DNA of 64,000 nucleotides from Asparagopsis taxiformis (Eukaryota > Rhodophyta > Florideophyceae > Bonnemaisoniales > Bonnemaisoniaceae), in NCBI GenBank assembly GCA_030407315.1, contig JALQPE010001895.1, positions 1-64,000 of the forward strand, given 5' to 3'. A program made the translations under genes and the position numbers. Below the pieces are notes generated by a model, which was given only the letters and a program-made list of their open reading frames with translations, was not told the DNA's origin and made no database searches. Shown in pieces: positions 12,555 to 22,482 of the stretch. The first letter of the stretch is position 1. Each line of letters begins with the position of its first letter.

Positions 12555-12733
12555 CTTACAGCAAAGTCATCGTTACGATGACTTTGCTGTAAGGAAAGGT
12601 TTGATTACAGTGGTGAGAAAATTTTACCGGGTAAAAAAATCAGCAAGAATTTTTTACCCGGTAAAAAATTGTGGCCGCTGTAATGATTTGATTTCTTACA
12701 GCAAAGTCATCGTTACGATGACTTTGCTGTCAG
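12555..12733. repeat. Two 39-nt odd palindromes next to the ParB-dioxygenase gene
   Basis: Copies start at 12555 and 12695, 140 nt apart; the second ends CTGTCAG instead of CTGTAAG. Two TTTTACC(C/G)GGTAAAA palindromes sit between them. The pair lies ~250 bp beyond the 3' end of the gene at 12984-16244. Confidence 0.93.
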
Positions 12734-12983
12734 CACCCCAGCGAAACTGCATCATCTGTAAGCCTTCCTCACCTCAATGTTGTAACCAAAGACGACTGCG
12801 ATATTACCTTGTTCTATTCTAGTAGTGCCCACCATAGTTTCCTCCCCTTTTCATATTAAATTGAGTATTGTATATCTCTCGACCCGTCTACATACGCAAA
12901 CGTCATGTACTAGCCTAACTTTCATCGTTTACTTGAAGGCGGCCTTGATGCCTGCCATAGAATGCTATTAAGAACTAATTTCA

Positions 12984-15900
12984 TCAGATATCTAAACGCT
13001 CCCAGTAGTTGACATTGAAGGGAGGCTGTAGCAACTTCTCCCTGGAAGTTCGCAGTGATAGATGGGACCGGATAGGATGCTGGTACCTCACCGAAGAACG
13101 ACCCTCCGCGAATCCCATTCCTCCGTGATACACGTCCGTTCGGCATACAAGCAGGGAATACGGTGGGATGCGCACGTTCGTCACTGGCACGCGGTACTTT
13201 TCTTTCGCTGGATGACTTAGGCACACATGGCTGAACTTGGCGATACGAATGATGAACCCATCCGCACCAGCAGCCATCATGAAATATGATGGCGAGTTGA
13301 GAGGACCAGTTCCAGTTCCCTCACGGACGGGAACATCGGTATGCATAAGTTGCTCCTGACTACCTTCTGCGGTCAAAATCAGACGAAGACCCGTTTCTGG
13401 AAAGACCACCGCTTCTTCTCTTCCAAACCCGAGCTTCAGGTTCTCCGCACAAATCGCCTTACCTAGCTCCAGAATCAGCTTGTTCCTGTACTGCCGCGCG
13501 CTTTCTTGCTCAAGGTCATCGCAGATGCTTTTCCGGTCCGTCTTGAATACACCAGTGCTGTCTTTCGGTCGAAGTGGTTTCCACGGGTTCTTCTGACTTG
13601 TACTTGAGCCACTTGTAGTACCTTGGAATGTGCTGGCCATCTGTGTGAATAACTCGTGCGTAGCTGCTCCCACTGTAGTAGAAGAGAAAATGTCTTGCAA
13701 CACCACGTAACCAAGCTCGTCGATCATTCTTCTCTGGTAGCTGAAGTATTGTTGGCTTTCACAAGAACCGAGGGGACATACCAAAGTAGAGTAGCCTGCA
13801 GCTGCTTCCATTATCTCCGTCCGGATTGTATCAATGTCTTCTTCTGTGATATAATACTTCATTCTCGAGTTGGAAGGAACGCATAAAGGCAGCTTCTCAG
13901 GTATGTCCTCTGCGAATGTGCGGTCTGGAAGGGAGTTTTCTTGCTCGTCAGTGAAGAGTGGTGCTTCTTCTCCAGTCGTTCGTTCTCTTGCATTGACTCT
14001 ACTCTTCTTTTCCCGGGGAGGCCCAATCTCAATGTTGTCATCCGGCGTATTGGGCTCAGAAAACTTCGCGCTAGTATCTTCCCTTCTTCGCTTCTTATCC
14101 AACCTGGACTCGTTTTCATCGCCGCTTCCACCAGAACTCCTGCTTCTTCCCGAATTCTCCTTGTCCACTTCGGCCGGGCTAGTGCTGTAAGTTTCTGGTG
14201 TCCTGATTCGAAGTTTCAATATCACAGAGCGGTTCTGCGCATCTCCAGCTTGTTGTCCAGGCGTGTCTATGTCCATGCGACCACTATTGTCCAAGTTGAT
14301 ATCCAGACTTTGCGTATCGCCGCTTTGTTTCCTTCCCTGAGGAAGATCTTCTCTGACAATCCTTCCCGGCGAATTATCCCTGGCACGACTTTCCCGCTCT
14401 GCCCTTGAAGCTGAAAGACGTTCCTGTTCTTTTTGGAGAACAGCAAGACGTTCTGCTTCCCTCTTCTCAGCTGCTGCAAGACGCGTGGCAGGACGTTCCT
14501 GTCCTCCCTCTTTTGCTGCGGCAGGACGGTCTTCTGCTTCTTTCGGGGTGCTCAGAGGTGCCTCTTCTATTGCTTTCGTCGCGACAGCAGGAATCACTTC
14601 TTCAGCCACCACATTTGGAGTAATTTCCTGTTCTTCCTCCACAACAGCAGAAACTTCCTGCTCTGCTTGGGCTTCGGCAGATACTCCTTCTTCTGCTTGA
14701 ACAGGACCAGAAGTTTCCACAGTTTCCTTCTCTGTAGAATTATTTCCCTGTTCTGCGGCAGTAGGTGCTTCTTCGTCTTCTGCTTTGGCGCCATCAACAA
14801 GTGCTTTTTCTATTTCTCCGGGGGTCATGCGATTCCGTTCCCTCTCCTCCTCCGCTTTCGTCTCCTGCATTGCCTTTGTCCCGGTAGCATATTCCAGTTT
14901 GTCGTAAAAACTGTTTGTAAACATCCCGTTCTTGGTTCTCAGACTGCTACTGTCTACCACGTCGTCATGAAAGTCGACAAGGACGAATACAATGCGCTCT
15001 CCAATGCGATGATCATTATCCCCGACCTCCTTCGCGTTTTCTGCTGCCAAATCCGTTCGCACGAATTCCTCCATCGTTGCAGAGTTCAACCACTTGCGGA
15101 CGACCTCTGCCATATCATAGATGGCCAACAGAGCCAGTAGCCAAGTGCGCATCGTGAACGGACTTCCGCTTCCGATATTTCTGACAAGTCCTCTCTTCCT
15201 CCTCATCCTTGTCCACGACGCTGTCATCTCGAGCACAAACCACTGGAACCACTCCTTATCGCGCGTCCCGCGTCCGTCCGTGCCATTGCGGAATATTGCG
15301 TTATTGACAAGATCGAGCACGCACCCGTACATATCGGCAGAGTCAATTCGAGAAAAGTCCGGATCTCTTCCCTCGGTTCTTGCATCCTCGATTTCTCTGT
15401 TCCTATCCAAAGCATTGTAAACGCTAGGGATAGAGCTCCAGTACACGAAAGCAACGCTGTCTGTGCGATTGAACCCCTTCGCAATGTTGATGTACTGCCT
15501 ATACGAGTTCTCCGAACGGTTCCTGTCGGACGGCAGAATATAGCTCACTTCTTTCAGAATAGGAATAAGCCGGACAACAGGAAGATCCATCTGGTTGGAA
15601 AACCTGAGAAACTCTATGACCGCACACACATTGTCGGCAATGCTCACAGAAGCGACATCGTGAGTTTGTATATTGGCTTCGAGAGACAGTTTCAGAACCT
15701 CCAGCGCATCGAAAATTAGACGCCCGTTCGGCGCAATCAACTGTTGTACCCAAACCAATTCCAAGGAATCCCTGTTCTTTCCTGAGTACTTCTCCAGGCA
15801 TAGTTGCAGAGCAGCTATGCGATGAGAGCCATCGATGCAGTAAAACTCGTCTCCTTCGTTATCTTCCATTTTGCAGACTGTAATCATAGTTCCAGTGGTA

Positions 15901-16244
15901 GAGAAACCTCTATCCATGAAAATGCTGGCCAGTTCGTTTACACGACCCGGTCGCACCAAACGGGAGGTCACTGTCGGAAATTTCACTTTGCGAGGATCAA
16001 CTTGCACTTTAGAAGAGCTGTACTGAGCAATAGTGATGCTTTTCTCTTCAGCAGAAGGAGAATTGCTCTTCTCCGCTGTAGTATTCATGATACTATTGTC
16101 TCCCATTGTAATCCCTGCAATCTCAGTTCGTTCAATCGGTTCTCTGTTCAAATGTTGTGTAGACGATGAAATCCACAATTGTGGTACCTCCGAGTGCGCT
16201 TCCCGTCTCTCAGCTTCCTCTCTTATACTGTCCGGACAAGACAT
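12984..16244 (-). CDS. ParB-like domain / 2-oxoglutarate Fe(II) dioxygenase fusion protein
   Basis: An intact 1086-residue ORF with an ATG at 16244; a second ATG at residue 47 is possible. Residues ~78-150 form a ParB/Srx-like domain (VDPRKV, then IDGSHRIAAL at 137-146), the fold of bacterial ParB CTPases and of sulfiredoxin-like nucleases. Residues ~460-620 are Glu/Ala/Arg-rich and probably coiled coil; ~640-770 is charged and disordered-looking, with KKRRRE as a possible nuclear signal. The C-terminal ~290 residues resemble a double-stranded beta-helix dioxygenase: HTD at 968-970, a second metal ligand H1040 in YHGGMGF, and a basic R1053 or R1059 that could hold 2-oxoglutarate. I infer oxidation of a nucleic-acid or chromatin substrate, since the companion loci carry DNA methyltransferases; the substrate is unknown. 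It is flanked on both sides by palindrome arrays and shares its strand with the transposase. Confidence 0.8.
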   Translation of the reverse strand: MSCPDSIREEAERREAHSEVPQLWISSSTQHLNREPIERTEIAGITMGDNSIMNTTAEKSNSPSAEEKSITIAQYSSSKVQVDPRKVKFPTVTSRLVRPGRVNELASIFMDRGFSTTGTMITVCKMEDNEGDEFYCIDGSHRIAALQLCLEKYSGKNRDSLELVWVQQLIAPNGRLIFDALEVLKLSLEANIQTHDVASVSIADNVCAVIEFLRFSNQMDLPVVRLIPILKEVSYILPSDRNRSENSYRQYINIAKGFNRTDSVAFVYWSSIPSVYNALDRNREIEDARTEGRDPDFSRIDSADMYGCVLDLVNNAIFRNGTDGRGTRDKEWFQWFVLEMTASWTRMRRKRGLVRNIGSGSPFTMRTWLLALLAIYDMAEVVRKWLNSATMEEFVRTDLAAENAKEVGDNDHRIGERIVFVLVDFHDDVVDSSSLRTKNGMFTNSFYDKLEYATGTKAMQETKAEEERERNRMTPGEIEKALVDGAKAEDEEAPTAAEQGNNSTEKETVETSGPVQAEEGVSAEAQAEQEVSAVVEEEQEITPNVVAEEVIPAVATKAIEEAPLSTPKEAEDRPAAAKEGGQERPATRLAAAEKREAERLAVLQKEQERLSASRAERESRARDNSPGRIVREDLPQGRKQSGDTQSLDINLDNSGRMDIDTPGQQAGDAQNRSVILKLRIRTPETYSTSPAEVDKENSGRSRSSGGSGDENESRLDKKRRREDTSAKFSEPNTPDDNIEIGPPREKKSRVNARERTTGEEAPLFTDEQENSLPDRTFAEDIPEKLPLCVPSNSRMKYYITEEDIDTIRTEIMEAAAGYSTLVCPLGSCESQQYFSYQRRMIDELGYVVLQDIFSSTTVGAATHELFTQMASTFQGTTSGSSTSQKNPWKPLRPKDSTGVFKTDRKSICDDLEQESARQYRNKLILELGKAICAENLKLGFGREEAVVFPETGLRLILTAEGSQEQLMHTDVPVREGTGTGPLNSPSYFMMAAGADGFIIRIAKFSHVCLSHPAKEKYRVPVTNVRIPPYSLLVCRTDVYHGGMGFAEGRSSVRYQHPIRSHLSLRTSREKLLQPPFNVNYWERLDI

Positions 16245-16943
16245 TCCCTACCTACGTTCAGTCCTGATGAACCTTACGCCGCACCCGCTCAGCACCTCTG
16301 ACTCTACCTGATCCTGATACCTCCACAAAGCGTTTAGCCCTTTCCATCAATCTACACCTAATAGTATGTACCTCTAGCGCATATAATGCAATCGAACCCG
16401 TTTACCTCACCACGTCAATTATCATTCATATTCCAACAACCTATTTCATCCACACTCTCCACCTCGCTTCTTCTTCCGTACCATTGATTCCTATCAATCG
16501 ATTCTACGTGAGTTTTATACATTTACTACGATCCACCTCTCCTACAAGTCTGAAAAATTCATTTCTACACTAACTTTTGCTACTCACAAATGAACGGTTC
16601 CCGTGCAGGCCACTGCTTGAATTTCTTCCTATTGGCGTACTCGGCTGCAAAGGATTCATAGACTATTTAAACGGTGATCATATAAATGGTTTTCAATGTG
16701 CTCCAATGGACAATACACCAAAGAACATCAATATGAATTCATTTCAACTACCTATTCACTACTGCGATTCAGTTTTCTTGCATACCAAATCTCATTGCGT
16801 TCCTACCCTAGTCGATTCAAAATGCTTCCTCCTCGTCAGTTGATCAATATTCCTTATTCCTTACAACGAGCAGGTCCTCTGGACATCCTAAAGTTGGTTA
16901 CTTAACCTTAACTATCGATGAATTTGCTGTAATGAAACGTTTT
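16245..16943. other. Spacer between ParB-dioxygenase promoter side and palindrome array
   Basis: About 700 bp, AT-rich, with no supported gene. It must contain the promoter of the minus-strand ParB-dioxygenase gene; no convincing TATA box or conserved block with the left terminal repeat was found. Confidence 0.5.
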
Positions 16944-17459
16944 CTTACAGCAAAGTCATCGTTACGATGACTTTGCTGTAAGAAAAGAAAACATTACAGC
17001 AGCCATGATTTCTTTACCGGGTAAAAAAATTGTGGCCGCTGTAATGAAACGTTTTCTTACAGCAAAGTCATCGTTACGATGACTTTGCTGTAAGAAAAGA
17101 AAACATTACAGTAGCCATGATTTCTTTACCGGGTAAAAAATTGTGGCCGCTGTAATGAAACGTTTTCTTACAGCAAAGTCATCGTAACGATGACTTTGCT
17201 GTAAGAAAGCAAATCATTACAGCGGCCACAATTTTTTTACCCGGTAAAATTTCTTGCTGATTTTTTACCCGGTAAAAAATTCTTCGGCCACTGCAAGGAA
17301 ACGGTTCCTTACAGCAAAGTCATCGTTACGATGACTTTGCTGTAAGAAAGCAAATCATTACAGCTGCCACGATTTTTTTACCCGGTAAAACATTCTTGGC
17401 CACTGTAATGGAAACGTTTTCTTACAGCAAAGTCATCGTAACGATGACTTTGCTGTAAG
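16944..17459. repeat. Array of five 39-nt odd palindromes
   Basis: Copies start at 16944, 17056, 17167, 17308 and 17421; central bases are T, T, A, T, A. Spacing is 112, 111, 141 and 113 nt. The intervals hold TTTTACC(C/G)GGTAAAA palindromes (one in the short intervals, two in the 141-nt interval) and an inverted TTACAGC(A/G)GCCA / TGGCC(G/A)CTGTAA pair. It lies between the transposase 3' end and the ParB-dioxygenase 5' side. Confidence 0.95.
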
Positions 17460-17579
17460 CATACCTCCCTCCATCCTCTCAGATCCTCTCCCCACTACTT
17501 TGCACCAATCCACCACCGCCCTAGAGTGTACAATTCATATGTGATGCATCTGGTTATTCATTTTATTCTTCCCTAAAAA

Positions 17580-20500
17580 TCATGCAGCCCTCGGTGGAAA
17601 TCCGTCTCGCCTACATAGTGCATATATCTCTCCACCCTCCAGCAGTCCGGGTCCGTGCCTTACCTCCCTCATGTTCTCATCATATTCGCATACACTCCCA
17701 TTGCAATAGTGCATACCAAACACCTCAGTGACTCCCTCACTCATCTCCACAATTACTGTTCGTCGCCTCTCTTCGACCTTGAACACTCCTTCATCAGTTT
17801 TTTGCAAACCCAGGCAAACTCCATAAGCTGTACCTTGCTCATCTCTCGCACTCTCGTTCCTCAGGATAAAGAACGCTAGAACAATAAAAAACCGCGGTTC
17901 ATAATTAATTCTTCCCCGCATTATCTCTGATGTGAGACGAGACGCCGGGTACAGAATCGCTTGTGAAGTTGCACCATCCTCACATTTCATCTGTTCAGGG
18001 CAAACAGCATGGATGATAGCTCCTGATTCTAGAGAGCCAGACCTCTGCACTGTTTTCCTTCCCCACTCTGTCGTAGTGCTTCTAGAAACTCTTCTCACCC
18101 ATTCGGCATACTTTCCACACCCGCTTGTTCCGCTTCCGTACCTTTCGGTAAAGAACCGTTTGAAAACACCTACAGCACCCTCTGCCATATCACATTTTCC
18201 ATTCATGTACTCCTTGACCTCGTCAATAGATATACCTCCATGCCCTCTCCACGTCACAATTTCACCATCCGCCGACAATATCTTTCCTCGACGCTGGGAG
18301 AGAAGCTGGAGAACCGGTTCCTGGAAGCAGTTTTTCACTACCTCGTCTTCCACATCTATTTCTCTCCCTAGCTCCTGTGAAAGAACGTTGACCATTTGAG
18401 AGCATTCGGACGAGGACCAATGTTGTGGCTCCATGCCGATTTCGCGCAAAACAATGGCCACTCTCGTCTGCCAGTCATCCGCAAGAACTAATTCCAGCGC
18501 TGAAAGCTGTTCGCTTTGGTGATTGGACATTCTCACACCTTTCTTCAGCGGCTGATGCATCCGTTCGAATATAAGCTCCTGCACGTGCTTCACAGAGCCG
18601 TAGGCAGGAAGCGTATGAACACAAAACTCGACAAGACGATGAACATTAGGCTTGTCCAAATGTGCTCCTGCTCCCTTCACTTTCCGACAATACTCATTCA
18701 ACGTCTCCACGTAGTCTACAGTTCTTCCCAGAATGTATTCATTCCTGCCACCTTCTCCGTCAGCCGTCTCTACTTCATGGGGACCGTCTTTCCACCATAC
18801 GGGCATGAAACTAATACACGAAACCAGCTTCTGAAACATCACTACTAGTTTGACGGCCCCATCAAATTTTTCACGATGACCTTCCCCTTTCCCATCCATC
18901 ATTCGAGCTGCGTTTTCGAATGCCATAGGTGCTATCAGAAGCACACTGAATATGTCACTCATGTTCATGGAAAGCAGATTGTTGGTTCCAAATAAACGGT
19001 TCTGCCTTCCCATCCTGAACTTCTTCAGAGCGCCCAGAATTTGCAATTCAGCTACCTCTCGAATTCGTGGGCTGGCAGCTGAAATACAAGCGTTCAGTAC
19101 ATCTTGTGCCAGTCCAGACAATAGATGGTCAGGTGCTATCACTGCGGAACGGTACGGGTCAAAAATTGCTGGGACAACTGAAACTCCGTTTTCCGTCTTC
19201 GGTACTTCTTCCTGCACTGCTTCCAAGGAAGTGCTCAGGACATGAAATGGTAAATCTTCCCCTTCTTCTGCAGCCAGTCCGAGAGTGCGAAGCTGGGTTT
19301 CTGTGGCATCCTTACGTGTCGATGCATTCCGATACTTGCTCCTGGCATGCGTCGATGTTTGCCCGTTCACTACCGAAGTGTATGCATTCTTCGTGCCACC
19401 AGTACTGCTCAGGTCATATTTGCGGAAACTGCAGATGTGGCACGGAGAGTTTGATGTGTGTCCAAGAACATCCAGGGTATGTGAAACTGCAGGATAGTCT
19501 CCAATGCTCCCCACTGGGTCTAGAAATACCACAATATCTTCTCCCTCTGCATTTTTCGTTGGGAAACCCTCTGTGCTTCCTCGCACTATATCTTGAACGA
19601 TATATCGCAATACACAATTTGTGGACACTCCCGGAGGTGGCAAACCAATCACTCGAACCGCTTGGTAGCTTCCCCTTTTCCGAGGCGGTAGATTGAGAGG
19701 TAACATATAGCATCCACCAAAACTTCCCTTCCTGCTTGTGAATGGTTCAAAGTCATCCGTGTAAAGGAGAAATCGGTAAACAAAGTAGTTTCGACCATCC
19801 TCCAGCTTTCCCCAACATGGTGCATCTTCTCGCGGAGACGCTGGGTGCCATTGCGACCTGTGGTCTCCGAAACCATCCGAGAACACCCCTGAAACACGAA
19901 TTTCTTCATAGTTGGGGCTTCCTAGTCTATCGGGCGGGTTTCTGGCTTCAGCAAAGCTCGCGCCCGGTGAAAAGCAAAGTAACATGGTGGATGCTTCTCC
20001 GACCTGCTCTTTCAAATACCTGTTCACCAATACGACGTGTGGAACAATATCACCCTCTTCCATTCCAATTGGTAATAGAACGGTTATCACGTCCCCAGCT
20101 CGTGTTCCTTTTCCCTTGGCTCCTGCTCCGATTACACATTGCGATATCGCTCGCAGAGCATGCTGCCTCTCCCATTCCAATAGATGTGACATTCGCGGCT
20201 GCAGATATTTTTCGACATGCACATCATGCTCACCGTCGTGTCGAGCCTCATAGGTAACTATGGTCCTAGCATGAAGTTCCCACAACGACGTAACCGCCAC
20301 TCTTCTCCTCTTCGGTTTCCCACCATCTCTGTCATTCTTCCTGAACCCTTTTGCTCTTTCGATGACGGCAACCTGACGAGCTCCTGGATGACATCGGATT
20401 CGAATTGCTGTTCCATCAGGTACATAAATGTGCTTCAAACCCTTTTTCCCATCGCTGTCAATGGGAACAACTGCTGTGCGAACGAATGGGTCGCTCAAAA

Positions 20501-21383
20501 CACCCCTCCTGCACTTTGCAATGAACGAATCTTCAATGCTGCACTCTGCGGTTGATTTTTCTCCTTCTGAGCTTCGATTGTTCGCATCACTGCGGAATGA
20601 TTCAAAGATTGGTCGAGTCTGGACATCTTTCAGAGCCCATGTGCTTGGGAGTACAATACGAACTTTCGCCATTCCTCCACAATTGTCTCTGTCATCTGTT
20701 GTTCCACGGGTTCCTACTGCACCTCGATGCTGTGCAGCTCTTGCTCCGCTCTTTCGAAGGTCTATCGGAAACTCGATGTCACAGCTCTTTGCATAGCAGT
20801 GTTTCCTCAAGAATGGTAGTATCTTCTGTCGCATCACAGAGTCCGACGGGACGTGCTCACTTGGATCTCTGCGGAAATTCATTCCGAACAGGGTACCTTC
20901 ATAGTGGGCTCTTGTCATTCTTTGAGTTCCACTCAGCTGAAGAGCCCCATACATCGCAGGCCATTGTAGTAATGCCTTGAAATCACCACATGCTTCATCC
21001 CCAGCATTTCGGTCTATCGGGCCTCCAGTTGAAATGGAATCAGAACCTCGTCCGGTTGCTTCTTCCGATTCCATTAGCGTGCTCGATGCTACGTAGATGT
21101 CACTTCCAGCTTCATCGTTGTTGCTGTACACATCAATACAACCTTCTATTGTGTCACCCATAGGGATTGGGGACTCCAATAGGTCATCTGTGGTACACTC
21201 ACGTCGTAGCTCATTACCTCTCGGGATTTCTTTGTTCATGCAGGCTGCATCACTGCTGCGGATTTCTCCCTGCAGTTTCCCAGGAAGCTGTTTACTGGGA
21301 CTGGCCACATTGAGTGAATCGAATCTCGCCTTTGTCCTACGACTTGTGGTTTTCTTTCGAATAGGAGTCCGTCTCGGAGCCAT
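17580..21383 (-). CDS. CMC-type (CACTA/Plavaka-like) DDE transposase
   Basis: Intact, 1267 residues, ATG at 21383. The central region follows the order of CACTA/Plavaka transposases: LLYTDDF (~540-545, probable first catalytic Asp), a GG-Y-LPLNLPPRKR segment, VRVIGLPPPGVS, GSIGDYPAVSH (~626-635, second Asp), then the Cys/His box GHTSNSPCHIC (~641-651). KPNVHRL (~911) and ELIFERMHQPLKKG (~936-949) carry the likely third acidic residue. The N-terminus is basic. The C-terminus ends CRRDGFPPRAA, matching DGYPPRTA of the transposase at 29475-33497. Its start lies ~105 bp from the right terminal repeat, which probably supplies the promoter. It should act in the nucleus to excise and integrate element A. 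Family assignment rests on motif order, not a search. Confidence 0.82.
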   Translation of the reverse strand: MAPRRTPIRKKTTSRRTKARFDSLNVASPSKQLPGKLQGEIRSSDAACMNKEIPRGNELRRECTTDDLLESPIPMGDTIEGCIDVYSNNDEAGSDIYVASSTLMESEEATGRGSDSISTGGPIDRNAGDEACGDFKALLQWPAMYGALQLSGTQRMTRAHYEGTLFGMNFRRDPSEHVPSDSVMRQKILPFLRKHCYAKSCDIEFPIDLRKSGARAAQHRGAVGTRGTTDDRDNCGGMAKVRIVLPSTWALKDVQTRPIFESFRSDANNRSSEGEKSTAECSIEDSFIAKCRRGVLSDPFVRTAVVPIDSDGKKGLKHIYVPDGTAIRIRCHPGARQVAVIERAKGFRKNDRDGGKPKRRRVAVTSLWELHARTIVTYEARHDGEHDVHVEKYLQPRMSHLLEWERQHALRAISQCVIGAGAKGKGTRAGDVITVLLPIGMEEGDIVPHVVLVNRYLKEQVGEASTMLLCFSPGASFAEARNPPDRLGSPNYEEIRVSGVFSDGFGDHRSQWHPASPREDAPCWGKLEDGRNYFVYRFLLYTDDFEPFTSRKGSFGGCYMLPLNLPPRKRGSYQAVRVIGLPPPGVSTNCVLRYIVQDIVRGSTEGFPTKNAEGEDIVVFLDPVGSIGDYPAVSHTLDVLGHTSNSPCHICSFRKYDLSSTGGTKNAYTSVVNGQTSTHARSKYRNASTRKDATETQLRTLGLAAEEGEDLPFHVLSTSLEAVQEEVPKTENGVSVVPAIFDPYRSAVIAPDHLLSGLAQDVLNACISAASPRIREVAELQILGALKKFRMGRQNRLFGTNNLLSMNMSDIFSVLLIAPMAFENAARMMDGKGEGHREKFDGAVKLVVMFQKLVSCISFMPVWWKDGPHEVETADGEGGRNEYILGRTVDYVETLNEYCRKVKGAGAHLDKPNVHRLVEFCVHTLPAYGSVKHVQELIFERMHQPLKKGVRMSNHQSEQLSALELVLADDWQTRVAIVLREIGMEPQHWSSSECSQMVNVLSQELGREIDVEDEVVKNCFQEPVLQLLSQRRGKILSADGEIVTWRGHGGISIDEVKEYMNGKCDMAEGAVGVFKRFFTERYGSGTSGCGKYAEWVRRVSRSTTTEWGRKTVQRSGSLESGAIIHAVCPEQMKCEDGATSQAILYPASRLTSEIMRGRINYEPRFFIVLAFFILRNESARDEQGTAYGVCLGLQKTDEGVFKVEERRRTVIVEMSEGVTEVFGMHYCNGSVCEYDENMREVRHGPGLLEGGEIYALCRRDGFPPRAA

Positions 21384-21487
21384 CTTGATGTTTTTGTTCT
21401 TTTCTTCTTCGCTCAGTTTTGTTGCATAGAATACAACTCTAAACTTCTATGACATGACTACTATCTCAATACAGTACTACTACTTTT

Positions 21488-21870
21488 AACCGTTACGAAA
21501 CCTTTCCAGGCTTTCATTCGATCCAATGAACTGGTTCACCACAATGCTTTGCCCTATGCTCATTGCTTTATGCACATTGATTGCTATTTCATCCGGACTC
21601 AACATCGTTTTGCTATCTTGTATCGCATCCCCTAACCACAAACCCAGCCAAGATGTATCCATTTCCGGAAAACGGCCGTTTATTTCGCAGTGATGCTCTA
21701 GGCACTAATACTGAATCTGATTTTCTCATACACGTACTTCCTACTCGTATACTCTACCATTTTCGGCCCTATTTACAAGTTGAAAGCACAATCTCTCGTT
21801 GAATCGTACTCGGTGTGATATCTTAAATTAGCATAAATTTATATATTGCAATGCAGATTCACTGCTCGCT
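21488..21870 (-). repeat. Right terminal inverted repeat of element A
   Basis: Inverted partner of 1-392. It includes the GATCCAATGAACTGGTTCAC block (21520) and ends TTCACTGCTCGCT at 21870. It sits directly upstream of the transposase start, so it doubles as a promoter region. Confidence 0.85.
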
Positions 21871-22206
21871 TGCAACATGAAAATTATAAAATTTCTCCCA
21901 CACTGCTGTTTCCTAGCCGCCCACATCCACGTGGCCCGCTTTGACTGCCTGCCAAGTGTGCTCAGAGCATGCAATGACGTCATCGATATATACCGTCCAA
22001 ATCATCACTGGAAGCGCGGACTCCTCGTCCAGGAAAGTGCGCCATTTTTCCTACTCCTCGCCTCCCCCTTTCCAGTAGGCCCGATATGCTAGTGTTTTTC
22101 CTATATTTCTGTAGTGATGACGTCATTATAGACTAGAGAAGGCGGTAGAAGATACAATAATTTTGCGCCTGTTCTGCCAGGTCATGTGCTTCAAAGCGTA
22201 ATTCGC
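21871..22206. other. Spacer between element A and the tandem dimer
   Basis: No supported gene; a 71-codon frame at 21877-22092 has nothing recognisable. It contains two GACGTCAT boxes (21974 and 22119). Confidence 0.4.
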
Positions 22207-22344
22207 ACCCTAGGTATCGTTTTTCTGGGCCTCCCATCGCACCGCTCCGTTTCAAATTCATCCCTCTATTGTTAGAGTACACGTCATTTCCGCCCGCAGA
22301 GTGCTACTTAAACAACAGATTCTGGAGATCCCTGTTTCCATCTT

Positions 22345-22482
22345 CATATCCGTCGGAAGCAAAGCAACAACCCTGGCCGTGGAAGCCGTATAGATCATCT
22401 AAACTGCTTCCAAAGCGTAAGTTTTAGATCATCAATACGGCTCCCAAGGCCAAAGTTGTTGCTTTGTCTCCGACGGATATGA
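22345..22482. repeat. Foldback (long imperfect hairpin)
   Basis: The arm from TTCATATCCGTCGGA (22345) through GCAAAGCAACAA and GGAAGCCGTAT returns inverted as ATACGGCTCCC...TTGTTGCTTTG and TCCGACGGATATGAA (to 22482). The arms are roughly 45-60 nt with mismatches. The loop contains a second small pair GATCATCTAAAC / GTTTTAGATCATC. The same structure lies at about 24305-24443 in unit 2. Confidence 0.85.

Larger units (their letters stand above)
1..21870. mobile_element. Giant DNA transposon, element A (CMC-type, CACTA/Plavaka-like)
   Basis: The first ~390 bases return in inverted orientation at 21488-21870 with roughly 85-90% identity by eye. Between these ends lie a CMC-type transposase whose promoter side falls against the right repeat, an intact ParB-dioxygenase gene, and a decayed ParB-dioxygenase copy that begins just inside the left repeat. 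The match is already in register at base 1, so the true left end may lie outside the window; no target-site duplication can be tested. A second CACTA-ended interval (4466-12480) appears nested inside. Element identity is inferred from the paired repeats and the transposase; the exact termini are unknown. Confidence 0.75.

Noticed and set aside
13475..15801. Several 60-235-codon frames inside the ParB-dioxygenase gene
   Set aside because: They overlap the intact 1086-residue frame, are low-complexity complements of its Glu/Ser-rich parts, and match nothing in the pseudogene copy.
3195..17459. CRISPR-like look of regularly spaced identical repeats
   Set aside because: The repeats are full palindromes in both orientations, the intervening segments are themselves repetitive, and the context is a eukaryotic transposon without cas genes.
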